A DNA stretch of 64,000 bases from positions 59,508 to 123,507 of the forward strand of contig JAZLBZ010000017.1 in assembly GCA_045613945.1 (NCBI GenBank). Direction: 5' to 3'. The DNA comes from HGM04593 sp045613945 (GTDB lineage: Bacteria > Bacteroidota > Bacteroidia > Bacteroidales > Bacteroidaceae). Under the pieces are notes generated by a model. The model ran no database searches, was not told where the DNA came from, and worked only from the letters and a program-made list of their open reading frames with translations. The position numbers and the translations under genes were made by a program. Shown here piece by piece: positions 25,823-33,882 of this stretch. Numbering within the stretch: the first letter of the stretch is position 1; the number at the start of each line of letters is the position of its first letter.

Positions 25823-25868
25823 TGATCTGACCCCTAACTTTTTTTGTATAACTTTTGGGGGCACTTCA
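25823..25868. mobile_element. IS3-like end junction or remnant
   Basis: TGATCTGACCCC at one side and the inverse TGAAGTGCCCCC at the other bracket only ~22 bases of T-rich sequence. Both ends resemble the inverted repeats of IS3-group elements. There is no transposase, so this would be a scar, a joined-end product or a very small derivative. Confidence 0.35.
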
Positions 25869-25919
25869 TTTCAGGTTTCTATCCCTGTTTTTTACAATCC
25901 TTTTTCCGTTTGCTCGCTA

Positions 25920-25950
25920 CAAATATAAACAAGTTTATAATATAAACCAA
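25920..25950 (-). promoter_or_regulatory. Promoter with direct repeats, membrane-protein operon
   Basis: Minus-strand TTGG (25950-25947), 19 bases, TATATTTG (25927-25920). The spacer contains two copies of AAACTTG followed by TTTATAT, one over each box, a possible operator for the winged-helix regulator. Confidence 0.5.
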
Positions 25951-26075
25951 GTTTGCTTGCATTTTTTTTCCTGGTAAGAGTTTTTCAACTCAAATCATCC
26001 TACTTTTTTGTTCAGGTAACCCATTTTTTGTGGGGGAAGGGTGCTACAATGTGTGTATAGGTGTGTATTGAAATG

Positions 26076-26114
26076 ACACAGCGTACTTGCCTACAAAAGG
26101 CAAGTACGCTGTGT
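26076..26114 (-). terminator. 16-bp hairpin downstream of secA operon
   Basis: ACACAGCGTACTTGCC pairs perfectly with its inverse around a 7-base loop. Likely the terminator for the secA/26245 transcript; the U-run is weak. Confidence 0.5.
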
Positions 26115-26244
26115 TGATGTTTTGAAAATTACTCAGTAATTTTTTGTGTTCTGCCTCGCTGCTTACACCCCGTCCCGGCATGAACTTTGTCCATGCTGCG
26201 TGCGACCAATTGCTGCTCGGCTTGTCGATGCTTTCCTAAAGGAG

Positions 26245-26679
26245 TTACTCTTCGAGCAACTCCTTTAGGAAAGCGTTCATCTCCTCGTCGAATCCTTCGA
26301 GCAGGTCGGCGCTGAGGATGAGTGTGTCGTCGTCAATGATAAGCAGGTCCACAATCGACTGGTCGTCCTCGTCGGTCAATACAAAAGAGTAGGGTTTTAC
26401 GACATTGAGGCTGTCGAATGTTCCTTCGCGGTGCATCTTGGTAAGCACGTTCTGCAGTTCCTTTTCATAGACGGCATCGTTGTGCTCTCCCTCCCATTCT
26501 TTAATATGTACGCGCGCGAGGCTGTTGTCGTCATCGTCAAAGATGGCGAGTTCGCCATTTTCCCCATTTACCTTGATATGGAAATCGGTAACCTTGCTCT
26601 CCTCTGCAGAAATGTATTTGCTTGCCATCTTCTTGATGGCGCTCTGCAGTGTCTCTTGTGTTTCTCTGCTTAATGACAT
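26245..26679 (-). CDS. Acidic protein of unknown function next to secA
   Basis: 144 residues, strongly acidic (DDDDNS, DDDTL, ending LKELLEE), no signal peptide, no membrane helix. I do not recognise a domain. It follows secA by 28 bases on the same strand, so the two share a transcript. Its last codons form one arm of a 17-bp inverted repeat (26230-26274). Confidence 0.7.
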   Translation of the reverse strand: MSLSRETQETLQSAIKKMASKYISAEESKVTDFHIKVNGENGELAIFDDDDNSLARVHIKEWEGEHNDAVYEKELQNVLTKMHREGTFDSLNVVKPYSFVLTDEDDQSIVDLLIIDDDTLILSADLLEGFDEEMNAFLKELLEE

Positions 26680-26707
26680 ATTCCGTTATTTTAATGTTGG
26701 ACCAATT

Positions 26708-29700
26708 TTAGATGTTCTTGCCGTGACAGTTCTTGAACTTCTTGCCGCTACCGCATGGGCATGGGTCGTTGCGGCCCACAGTCTTCTCAACGCGCAGAGG
26801 CTCGCGCTTTGCGTTTTCGCGTGTATCCTGCTGTGCTGCTGCCTGCTGGTTGCGGTCATTCAGGTCAACCTTTGTCTCGCTGTACTTCTGCTGCGGCCTG
26901 TTGCGGCTTGGGTCGGGAGCAACCTTTACGTTGGTTTGCTGCTTCTCCTGTACCGGAATCTGTCCGCGCATGAGTATCGCTGCTGTCTGGTCGTTGATTT
27001 TGCCCACCATCTTGTCGAACAGTGTAACCGACTCAAGCTTGAATATCAAGAGTGGGTCTTTCTGCTCGTAACTTGCATTCTGCACTGAGTGCTTCAGCTC
27101 ATCAAGGTCGCGCAGGTTCTCCTTCCATGCGTTGTCTATGGTGTGCAGCAGTATTGCCTTCTCAAAGCACTTGATGACCTCCTTGCCCTGTGACTCGTAG
27201 GCTGCCTTTACATTTACAGGAATTTGGTATATGTGGCGGCCGTCTGTTACTGGAACAAAGATGTTCTTGTCGTGCATCTCGGGGTGTTCCTTGTATACGA
27301 AGTTGATGAATGGCAATGCAATCTCGGCCATGCGCTCTGTGCGCTGTTTGAATGTTGCCATTGCTGCCTCAAAGATGAGTTCGGCCTTCTGTTCAGGTTC
27401 CATCTTGTAGAACTTGGCCTCATCGTTTATTGGCATCTCGATTGAGAACTGTCGCAGTGTCTCCATCTTTGCGTCCTCGAATGTGTAATTCTCGGCGATG
27501 TTGCAGCAGCGGTCCCACAGCATGTTTACAATGTCCATGCCAATACGCTCGCCAATGAGTGCGTGGCGGCGCTTGGTGTATACAACGTTACGCTGCTTGT
27601 TCATTACATCATCGTACTCGAGCAGGCGCTTGCGAATGCCGAAGTTGTTCTCCTCAACCTTCTTCTGTGCGCGCTCAATTGACTTTGAAATCATTGAATG
27701 CTCAATCATCTCGCCATCCTTGAAACCAAGACGGTCGAGAGTTCTTGATATACGCTCCGAACCGAACAGACGCATCAAGTTATCCTCGAGTGACACGAAG
27801 AACACTGACGAGCCCGGGTCGCCCTGACGTCCGGCACGTCCGCGCAACTGGCGGTCTACACGGCGCGATTCGTGGCGCTCAGTACCAATGATTGCCAAAC
27901 CGCCGGCATCGCGTACCTCCTGGCTAAGTTTGATGTCGGTACCACGTCCCGCCATGTTGGTGGCAATTGTTACAGTGCCCGAATATCCGGCCTTCGCAAC
28001 AATGTCGGCCTCCTTTTGGTGGAGTTTGGCGTTTAGCACGTTGTGTGGTATCTTGCGAATTGTGAGCAGGCGGCTCAGCAACTCAGAAATCTCAACCGAT
28101 GTTGTACCTACGAGTACAGGGCGGCCGGCCTTTACAAGCTTCTCTACCTCCTCAATCACTGCGTTGTACTTCTCGCGCTTTGTCTTGTAGATGCGGTCGT
28201 TCATATCCTTGCGCGCGATTGGGCGGTTTGTTGGGATTACCACCACGTCAAGTTTGTAGATATCCCAGAATTCGCCTGCCTCGGTCTCTGCTGTACCGGT
28301 CATACCGGCAAGTTTGTGGTACATGCGGAAGTAGTTCTGCAATGTGATGGTGGCGAATGTCTGTGTCGCAGCCTCAACCTTCACGCGCTCTTTTGCTTCA
28401 ATGGCCTGGTGCAGACCGTCAGAGTAGCGGCGGCCCTCCATAATACGGCCAGTCTGCTCGTCGACAATCTTTACCTGTCCGTCCTCTGATACCACGTACT
28501 CAACATCTCGGTCGAACATTGTGTATGCTTTGAGCAACTGGTTGATGGTGTGGATGCGCTCCGACTTTATTGAGTAGTTGGTGAGCATCTCCTCCTTCTT
28601 TGCAATCTTCTCTTCGCTTGAGAGTGTAGTGTCGCTTTCAAGTTGTGAGAGTTCTGTTGCAATGTCGGGCAGCACAAAGAAGTTCTGGTCTGTGAGGTTT
28701 CCGGTAATAAGTTCAATACCCTTGTCGGTGAGGTCGGCGCTGTTGCCCTTCTCATCAATTACAAAGTATAGCGGTTCAATAGCCTCGGGCATGCGCTTGT
28801 TGTTCTGCTCAAGGTAAATCTCCTCGGTCTTGAGCATGCCGGTCTTTACGCCGGGCTCACTGAGCAACTTGATGAGCGCCTTGTTCTTTGGGAGCGCCTT
28901 GTGGCTGCGGAACAGTGAGAGGTAACCCGCGTTTACCTCCTCCTTGTTGTCCGAGTATATCTTTGTTCTTGCCTCCGCAAGGAACTGTGTCGCGAGTCTC
29001 TTCTGTGCCTCTACCAGGCGCTCTACCAATGGGCGGTACTCCTCGAACATCTGGTCGGTGCTGCGTGGTACGGGGCCTGAGATGATGAGCGGTGTACGTG
29101 CGTCGTCAATGAGCACCGAGTCTACCTCGTCGACAATAGCGTAGTTGTGCATGCGCTGTACAAGGTCGCTTGGCTGTGTTGCCATGTTGTCGCGCAGGTA
29201 GTCAAAGCCGAACTCGTTGTTTGTACCGAATGTGATGTCGGCCATGTATGCCTTGCGGCGCTCGTCCGAGTTTGGACGGTGCTTGTCAATGCAGTCTACG
29301 CTCAAACCGTGAAACATGTAGAGCGGTCCCATCCACTCCGAGTCACGCTTTGCAAGGTAGTCATTCACTGTTACCACGTGAACGCCGTTGCCTGTGAGGG
29401 CGTTAAGGAACACAGGGAGTGTTGCAACCAGTGTCTTACCCTCACCTGTCGCCATCTCGGCAATCTTTCCCTTGTGCAGTACGACACCGCCGAACAACTG
29501 CACGTCATAGTGAATCATGTTCCACACAGTGTCGTTGCCGCCGGCCTGCCAGTGGTTATGGTAGATGGCTTTGTCGTCCTCAATGGTTACAAAGTCAAAC
29601 TTTGATGCGAGTTCGCGGTCAAAGTCGTTGGCTGTTACAACAACATCCTTCTGCTCGGCAAAACGGCGTGCGCTGTCCTTTACAATGGCAAATGCCTCGG

Positions 29701-30022
29701 GGAGGGCCTGGTCAAGAGCCTTGTCGAGTTTCTCAAGAACCTCTTTCTCCAATTTGTCAATCTGTGCGAATATCGCCTCGCGCTTTTCCAGTTCAGTCTC
29801 TTCAATGCTTGCCTTCAGAGCGTCAATCCTTGCACGCTCCTCGGTGGCAGAACCCTGTATCTTTGCCTTGAGCGCAGCCGATGCCGCTCTCAACTCATCA
29901 TTGCTCAATGCCGATATCGCAGGATATGCGGCCTTGACCTTTTCAACCCAAGGCTGTATCTCCTTCATGTCTCGGCTAGCCTTGTTTCCAAAAATCTTGC
30001 TTATTAAATCAATAAAACCCAT
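26708..30022 (-). CDS. secA: Preprotein translocase ATPase SecA
   Basis: 1104 residues, longer than E. coli SecA (901) as is usual in Bacteroidetes because of extra sequence in the first nucleotide-binding domain and C-terminal linker. Seen: Walker A (MATGEGKTLVA), VHVVTVNDYLAKRD, DEVDSVLIDEAR-type motif as EVDSVLIDDARTPLIISG, GMTGTAETEAGEF, MAGRGTDIK, and RQLRGRAGRQGDPG. The C-terminus is the SEC-C zinc site CPCGSGKKFKNCHG that binds lipid or SecB-like partners. It drives export through SecYEG. Confidence 0.97.
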   Translation of the reverse strand: MGFIDLISKIFGNKASRDMKEIQPWVEKVKAAYPAISALSNDELRAASAALKAKIQGSATEERARIDALKASIEETELEKREAIFAQIDKLEKEVLEKLDKALDQALPEAFAIVKDSARRFAEQKDVVVTANDFDRELASKFDFVTIEDDKAIYHNHWQAGGNDTVWNMIHYDVQLFGGVVLHKGKIAEMATGEGKTLVATLPVFLNALTGNGVHVVTVNDYLAKRDSEWMGPLYMFHGLSVDCIDKHRPNSDERRKAYMADITFGTNNEFGFDYLRDNMATQPSDLVQRMHNYAIVDEVDSVLIDDARTPLIISGPVPRSTDQMFEEYRPLVERLVEAQKRLATQFLAEARTKIYSDNKEEVNAGYLSLFRSHKALPKNKALIKLLSEPGVKTGMLKTEEIYLEQNNKRMPEAIEPLYFVIDEKGNSADLTDKGIELITGNLTDQNFFVLPDIATELSQLESDTTLSSEEKIAKKEEMLTNYSIKSERIHTINQLLKAYTMFDRDVEYVVSEDGQVKIVDEQTGRIMEGRRYSDGLHQAIEAKERVKVEAATQTFATITLQNYFRMYHKLAGMTGTAETEAGEFWDIYKLDVVVIPTNRPIARKDMNDRIYKTKREKYNAVIEEVEKLVKAGRPVLVGTTSVEISELLSRLLTIRKIPHNVLNAKLHQKEADIVAKAGYSGTVTIATNMAGRGTDIKLSQEVRDAGGLAIIGTERHESRRVDRQLRGRAGRQGDPGSSVFFVSLEDNLMRLFGSERISRTLDRLGFKDGEMIEHSMISKSIERAQKKVEENNFGIRKRLLEYDDVMNKQRNVVYTKRRHALIGERIGMDIVNMLWDRCCNIAENYTFEDAKMETLRQFSIEMPINDEAKFYKMEPEQKAELIFEAAMATFKQRTERMAEIALPFINFVYKEHPEMHDKNIFVPVTDGRHIYQIPVNVKAAYESQGKEVIKCFEKAILLHTIDNAWKENLRDLDELKHSVQNASYEQKDPLLIFKLESVTLFDKMVGKINDQTAAILMRGQIPVQEKQQTNVKVAPDPSRNRPQQKYSETKVDLNDRNQQAAAQQDTRENAKREPLRVEKTVGRNDPCPCGSGKKFKNCHGKNI

Positions 30023-30069
30023 ATGTTGTGTATTTTTTTATTCTCTGCCTGACGCTTTGTGCGTATTTG

Positions 30070-30077
30070 CAAAGGTA
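30070..30077 (-). promoter_or_regulatory. -7 promoter box of secA
   Basis: Minus-strand TACCTTTG, 47 bases before the secA ATG. No clear -33 box. Confidence 0.5.
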
Positions 30078-30225
30078 GTGATAATTTGCTGAAATTACCT
30101 TATATGATGGATATTAAATTTGCCTTTTTTTATTTATCCATCTGCAAAAAGCGTGCCAAGAGAAAAACAACTGCAATATTTGACAGTTTTTTGACAAAAT
30201 CTGCCATATTTAGGCTAAAAAATCT

Positions 30226-30233
30226 TACCTTCG
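30226..30233 (+). promoter_or_regulatory. -7 promoter box of GH110 gene
   Basis: TACCTTCG, 16 bases before the ATG at 30250. The leader would be only about 10 bases. Confidence 0.45.
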
Positions 30234-30249
30234 CCCAAAATGAATCAAT

Positions 30250-32073
30250 ATGAAAAAGATATTTTTTGCAGTTTGTTCGTCGCTGGTGCTCTCTTTGGCA
30301 TCGTGCACAGTTGGTGAAAAGGTGTATCGTGCAAGTGATTTCGGTGTCCTTCCCGGTACAGGTGAGGACATGACACAGGAACTGGCGCTGGCTGTCGAGA
30401 CCATCAAGGCCGAGCGCGCGGGCAAGCCTGCAGTCCTTGTGATTGATGCGGGCGAGTATGACTTCTTCCCCGACAGTGCAAACGTGCGCGAGTACTATGT
30501 CAGCAATCACGACCAGGATAACCCAAAGCGCGTGGCGTTGGCTCTTGAAGGCGTAAAGAACCTTACCGTCAAGGGCGAGGGTGCAGGCGGTGCAAACTTC
30601 ATGATGAACGGGCGAATGCTGCCTATTGCAATGGTTGGCTGCGAGAACTGCACGCTTGAGAATGTCACAGTTGACACACGTGTCCCACAGATTACACAGG
30701 TTGAGGTTCTTGAGAACAAGAACGGCTACATAACATATCGCGTTGCGCCATATGTGAACTACAGAATCGACAATGGCCGTCTTGTTGTCTATGGCAGCAA
30801 CTGGGAATTTGTCCCCTGTTGGGGTATAGCCTTTGAGGGTGATACAAAGCACATCATATACACAACAAGCGATATTGGTGTCGGAACTTCGGGTGTCGAG
30901 GAGGTTGAGCCTCGCGTAATCCGTGCGCCCTGGAACGACGCCCGTCTTGTGCCCGGCAGTGTAATTGCAATGCGCTCATATCAGCGTCCGACTCCGGGAA
31001 TCTTTGTTACAGAGTGCAAGAACACACTCCTGTCCGGCATCTGGGTACATTATGCCGAGGGTATGGGCCTTCTTGCGCAGATGAGCGAGAATATCACCCT
31101 TGACGGCTTTAATGTTGCGCTCCGTGAGGGCAGCGGCCGCTATTTCACTACACAGGCCGATGCTACACACTTCTCGGGCTGCAAGGGCAAGATTGAGTCG
31201 GTTGACGGTCTCTATGAGGGCATGATGGACGATGCCATCAATGTTCATGGAACCTATCTTCGCGTTGTGCAGCGTCTTGATGACAATACCTTAGTTGGCC
31301 GCTACATGCATGGTCAGGCCTATGGCTTCTACTGGGGCGGCGCAGGTGACAGCGTGCAGTTCGTGCGTTCCGATGTCATGGAAATCACCGAGGGCAACCG
31401 TGTTGTGGAGATTGCGCCATTTGACAAGGAGCAACTTGCCGGCTGCAAGGAGTTCAAGATTAAGTTCGAGAAACCTCTGCCTGCAGATGTTGCCAACGGA
31501 AAGTATGGCATCGAGAACCTTGAGTGGACCCCCGAGGTGTATTTTGCAGGCAATGTAATCCGCAACAACAGGGCACGTGGCGCCTTGTTCAGCACGCCAA
31601 AGAAGACACTTGTCGAGAAGAATCTCTTTGACCACACATCCGGTACAGCAATCCTGCTCTGTGGTGACTGCAATGGCTGGTTCGAGACAGGCGCATGCCG
31701 CGACGTTGTTATCCGCAACAACCATTTTGTCAATGCCCTTACAAGCATGTTCCAGTTCACCAACGGCATCATCTCAATCTACCCCGAGATTCCCGACCTT
31801 GCATCGCAGACAAAGTATTTTCACGGCGGTGACGGCAGGGGCGTAGTGATTGAAAATAATGTCTTCGAGACCTTTGATGCTCCAATTGTGTATGCCAAGT
31901 CAATTGATGGCCTGGTGTTCAGGGGCAACAAGGTTATGCAGAACAGTGACTTTGCTCCATTCCACTGGAATACATACCGTTTTCTCTTTGACAAGGTTGT
32001 CAATGTGACTATTGAGAACAATGATTTCTCTACAGGCTTTGACGAGGAGAAGGATGTGAAATATCGCTATTGA
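30250..32073 (+). CDS. Alpha-1,3-galactosidase, GH110
   Basis: 607 residues; lipoprotein signal with lipobox LASC at ~16-19. The rest is the right-handed beta-helix of family GH110 (YRASDFGVLPGTGEDMTQEL at the start; repeated strand motifs NLTVKGEG, NCTLENVTVD, VVIRNNHF, VTIENNDF). The conserved acidic segment MDDAINVHGTYLRV carries the likely catalytic Asp residues. Characterised GH110 enzymes from Bacteroides remove terminal alpha-1,3-galactose from blood-group B or linear B antigens. Likely attached to the outer membrane. A one-base stop/start overlap joins it to the next gene. Confidence 0.88.
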   Translation: MKKIFFAVCSSLVLSLASCTVGEKVYRASDFGVLPGTGEDMTQELALAVETIKAERAGKPAVLVIDAGEYDFFPDSANVREYYVSNHDQDNPKRVALALEGVKNLTVKGEGAGGANFMMNGRMLPIAMVGCENCTLENVTVDTRVPQITQVEVLENKNGYITYRVAPYVNYRIDNGRLVVYGSNWEFVPCWGIAFEGDTKHIIYTTSDIGVGTSGVEEVEPRVIRAPWNDARLVPGSVIAMRSYQRPTPGIFVTECKNTLLSGIWVHYAEGMGLLAQMSENITLDGFNVALREGSGRYFTTQADATHFSGCKGKIESVDGLYEGMMDDAINVHGTYLRVVQRLDDNTLVGRYMHGQAYGFYWGGAGDSVQFVRSDVMEITEGNRVVEIAPFDKEQLAGCKEFKIKFEKPLPADVANGKYGIENLEWTPEVYFAGNVIRNNRARGALFSTPKKTLVEKNLFDHTSGTAILLCGDCNGWFETGACRDVVIRNNHFVNALTSMFQFTNGIISIYPEIPDLASQTKYFHGGDGRGVVIENNVFETFDAPIVYAKSIDGLVFRGNKVMQNSDFAPFHWNTYRFLFDKVVNVTIENNDFSTGFDEEKDVKYRY

Positions 32074-33725
32074 TGACATTGCTGCATCGTTTTAAATCAG
32101 ATATATCGGTTGTTGAAACGCCCGGGCGTTTCAACAACCCTTTTTACTATATTCCCCACGAACTCTGCGTGCTGGCAGCCGAAGATGTGCGTTCCATGCT
32201 GTTGTGCGACAAGGTGCTGGCCGCCGATGCTGCGCGTGGAAAGATGTTTGGTGTCCTTGTTGTGCGCGATGGTGATGGCGCTCTGGGGTATATTGCTGCA
32301 TTCTCGGGGCTTCTTGCCGGCAGCAATAATGTTGCAGGCTTTGTGCCGCCGGTGTTCGACCTGCAGTCGCCAAGCGGCTACTTCAAGCAAGAGGAGAGCG
32401 AAATAACAGCGTTGAACGTAAGGATTAAGGATGCCGAATGCAGTGAGGCGTATACAGTTGCCATTGCAGCCGTTGCCGGGGCAAGACACGCAATGGAGGA
32501 GGAACTCTATGCCATGCGCGAGGAGATGCGCCGCAGTAAGCAATGCCGCAGCGAATTGCGTGCAGGCGGTTCTCTCTCTGCCGATGAAGAGGCGGCATTA
32601 GTGCGCGAGAGCCAGTTTCAGAAAGCCGAACTCAAGCGCATGGCGGCAAGGTGGCAACAAGTCATTGCCGGGCACGAGGCCGCCGTTGCTCCGTTGAAGG
32701 CTTCTATTGCAGCAATGAAGGAGGAGCGCAAGCGCCGTTCTGCCGCCTTGCAGCGCTGGCTGTTCCGGCAGTTCAAGGTACTCAACGGGCATGGCTGCGA
32801 AAAGAGCCTGCTTGATATCTTTGCCGAGCATTCCGGCATAATCCCGCCCGGCGGGGCAGGGGAGTGTGCGGCGCCCAAACTGTTGCAGTACGCCTATCTC
32901 AACTCCTTGACTCCCATTGCGGTGGCCGAGTTCTGGATTGGCGCATCGCCACAGGGCGAGGTACGTCGCGACGGCTGTTTCTATGGTGCTTGCAAGAGTA
33001 AATGTGAACCAATTCTTGGCTTTATGCTTCAGGGACTTGATGTCGAGGAGAATGCACTCGAAAAAGGTGGCGATATAAGTGAAATAGCCATTGTGTACGA
33101 GGATGAGCATATCGTGGTGGTCGACAAGCCGGCAGGTGTGCTCTCGGTGCCGGGCATCGTGGGCGGTACATCGGTGCAGCAGTGGCTGCGCGATGAGTAT
33201 CTGCACAGCAACGGGCTCTTTGTTGTGCATCGTCTTGATATGGCAACATCGGGGCTTCTAGTTGCGGCAAAGTCGATGGATGCCTACAAGGAACTGCAGC
33301 GGCAGTTTGCCGGCCGCGAGGTCAAGAAACAGTATACGGCAATTCTTGATGGAGTGCCTGTGAATGGTGAGGGTGTCATTGAACTTCCGCTCGCTGCCGA
33401 CTATGACAACCGCCCTCGCCAAAAGGTCGACTATGCTGGTGGCAAGCCTGCCGTGACACGTTACAAGGTCATTGGCACTGTGGAGCGCGATGGCCGCCTG
33501 TGTGCTGTTGTATACTTTGAGCCTGTTACGGGCCGCACTCATCAACTGCGTGTTCATGCTGCACACAAGGATGGTCTTGATTGCCCAATTGTGGGCGATT
33601 CCCTTTATGGTGGTACGGCGGCCGGGAGGCTTATGTTGCACGCTTCGCGTGTCTCTTTTGTGCATCCGGTCACCAAGTGCTCTATGATACTTGAACAAAG
33701 TGCTCCATTCCTTGAGTTTGTGTAG
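32073..33725 (+). CDS. RluA-family pseudouridine synthase with N-terminal extension
   Basis: 550 residues from the ATG at 32073, which shares a base with the GH110 stop (TGATG). The last ~210 residues are an RluA-type catalytic domain: VYEDEHIVVVDKPAGVLSVP, catalytic Asp in HRLDMATSGLLV, and GRTHQLRVH. The first ~320 residues hold a coiled coil (~130-230) and a cysteine segment (GCFYGACKSKCEPILG), an extension known in a long RluA subgroup. It would convert uridine to pseudouridine in 23S rRNA or tRNA; the target base is not readable. Cotranscription with a glycosidase looks accidental. Confidence 0.88.
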   Translation: MTLLHRFKSDISVVETPGRFNNPFYYIPHELCVLAAEDVRSMLLCDKVLAADAARGKMFGVLVVRDGDGALGYIAAFSGLLAGSNNVAGFVPPVFDLQSPSGYFKQEESEITALNVRIKDAECSEAYTVAIAAVAGARHAMEEELYAMREEMRRSKQCRSELRAGGSLSADEEAALVRESQFQKAELKRMAARWQQVIAGHEAAVAPLKASIAAMKEERKRRSAALQRWLFRQFKVLNGHGCEKSLLDIFAEHSGIIPPGGAGECAAPKLLQYAYLNSLTPIAVAEFWIGASPQGEVRRDGCFYGACKSKCEPILGFMLQGLDVEENALEKGGDISEIAIVYEDEHIVVVDKPAGVLSVPGIVGGTSVQQWLRDEYLHSNGLFVVHRLDMATSGLLVAAKSMDAYKELQRQFAGREVKKQYTAILDGVPVNGEGVIELPLAADYDNRPRQKVDYAGGKPAVTRYKVIGTVERDGRLCAVVYFEPVTGRTHQLRVHAAHKDGLDCPIVGDSLYGGTAAGRLMLHASRVSFVHPVTKCSMILEQSAPFLEFV

Positions 33726-33796
33726 TTTGTATCTTGTTGGCAGTCAGGGGTTTATCTCTCCATATTTTTAATGTTCTGAAAGAACCGTTCTGACTC

Positions 33797-33827
33797 TTTG
33801 TTTTTCAGGTTTTTTTTGCTTAATTTG
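33797..33827 (+). promoter_or_regulatory. Promoter of GH123-sialidase operon
   Basis: TTTG (33797-33800), 19 bases, TTAATTTG (33820-33827), one mismatch to TAnnTTTG. It lies 56 bases before the ATG. Confidence 0.5.
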
Positions 33828-33882
33828 CATAAAATTTATGCACGTCGGTTGCTGAAAAATATAACAATAAACATAAATCTAC

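Larger units (their letters stand above)
25625..26244. other. 620-bp gene-poor region
   Basis: Holds the long leader of the membrane-protein operon, a small GTCCCTC/GAGGGAC hairpin (25764-25781), a G7 run (~25800), an IS-end-like junction (25823-25868), the promoter of the membrane-protein operon, and the terminator-like hairpins of the secA operon (26076-26114, 26230-26274). I see no convincing gene. Confidence 0.6.

Noticed and set aside
25644..25928. 94-codon plus-strand frame in the gene-poor region
   Set aside because: Runs across the IS-end-like junction, hairpins and a minus-strand promoter; no promoter or family-like sequence.
30130..30852. 240-codon minus-strand open frame over the GH110 start
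   Set aside because: Antisense to a convincing signal peptide and GH110 N-terminus.
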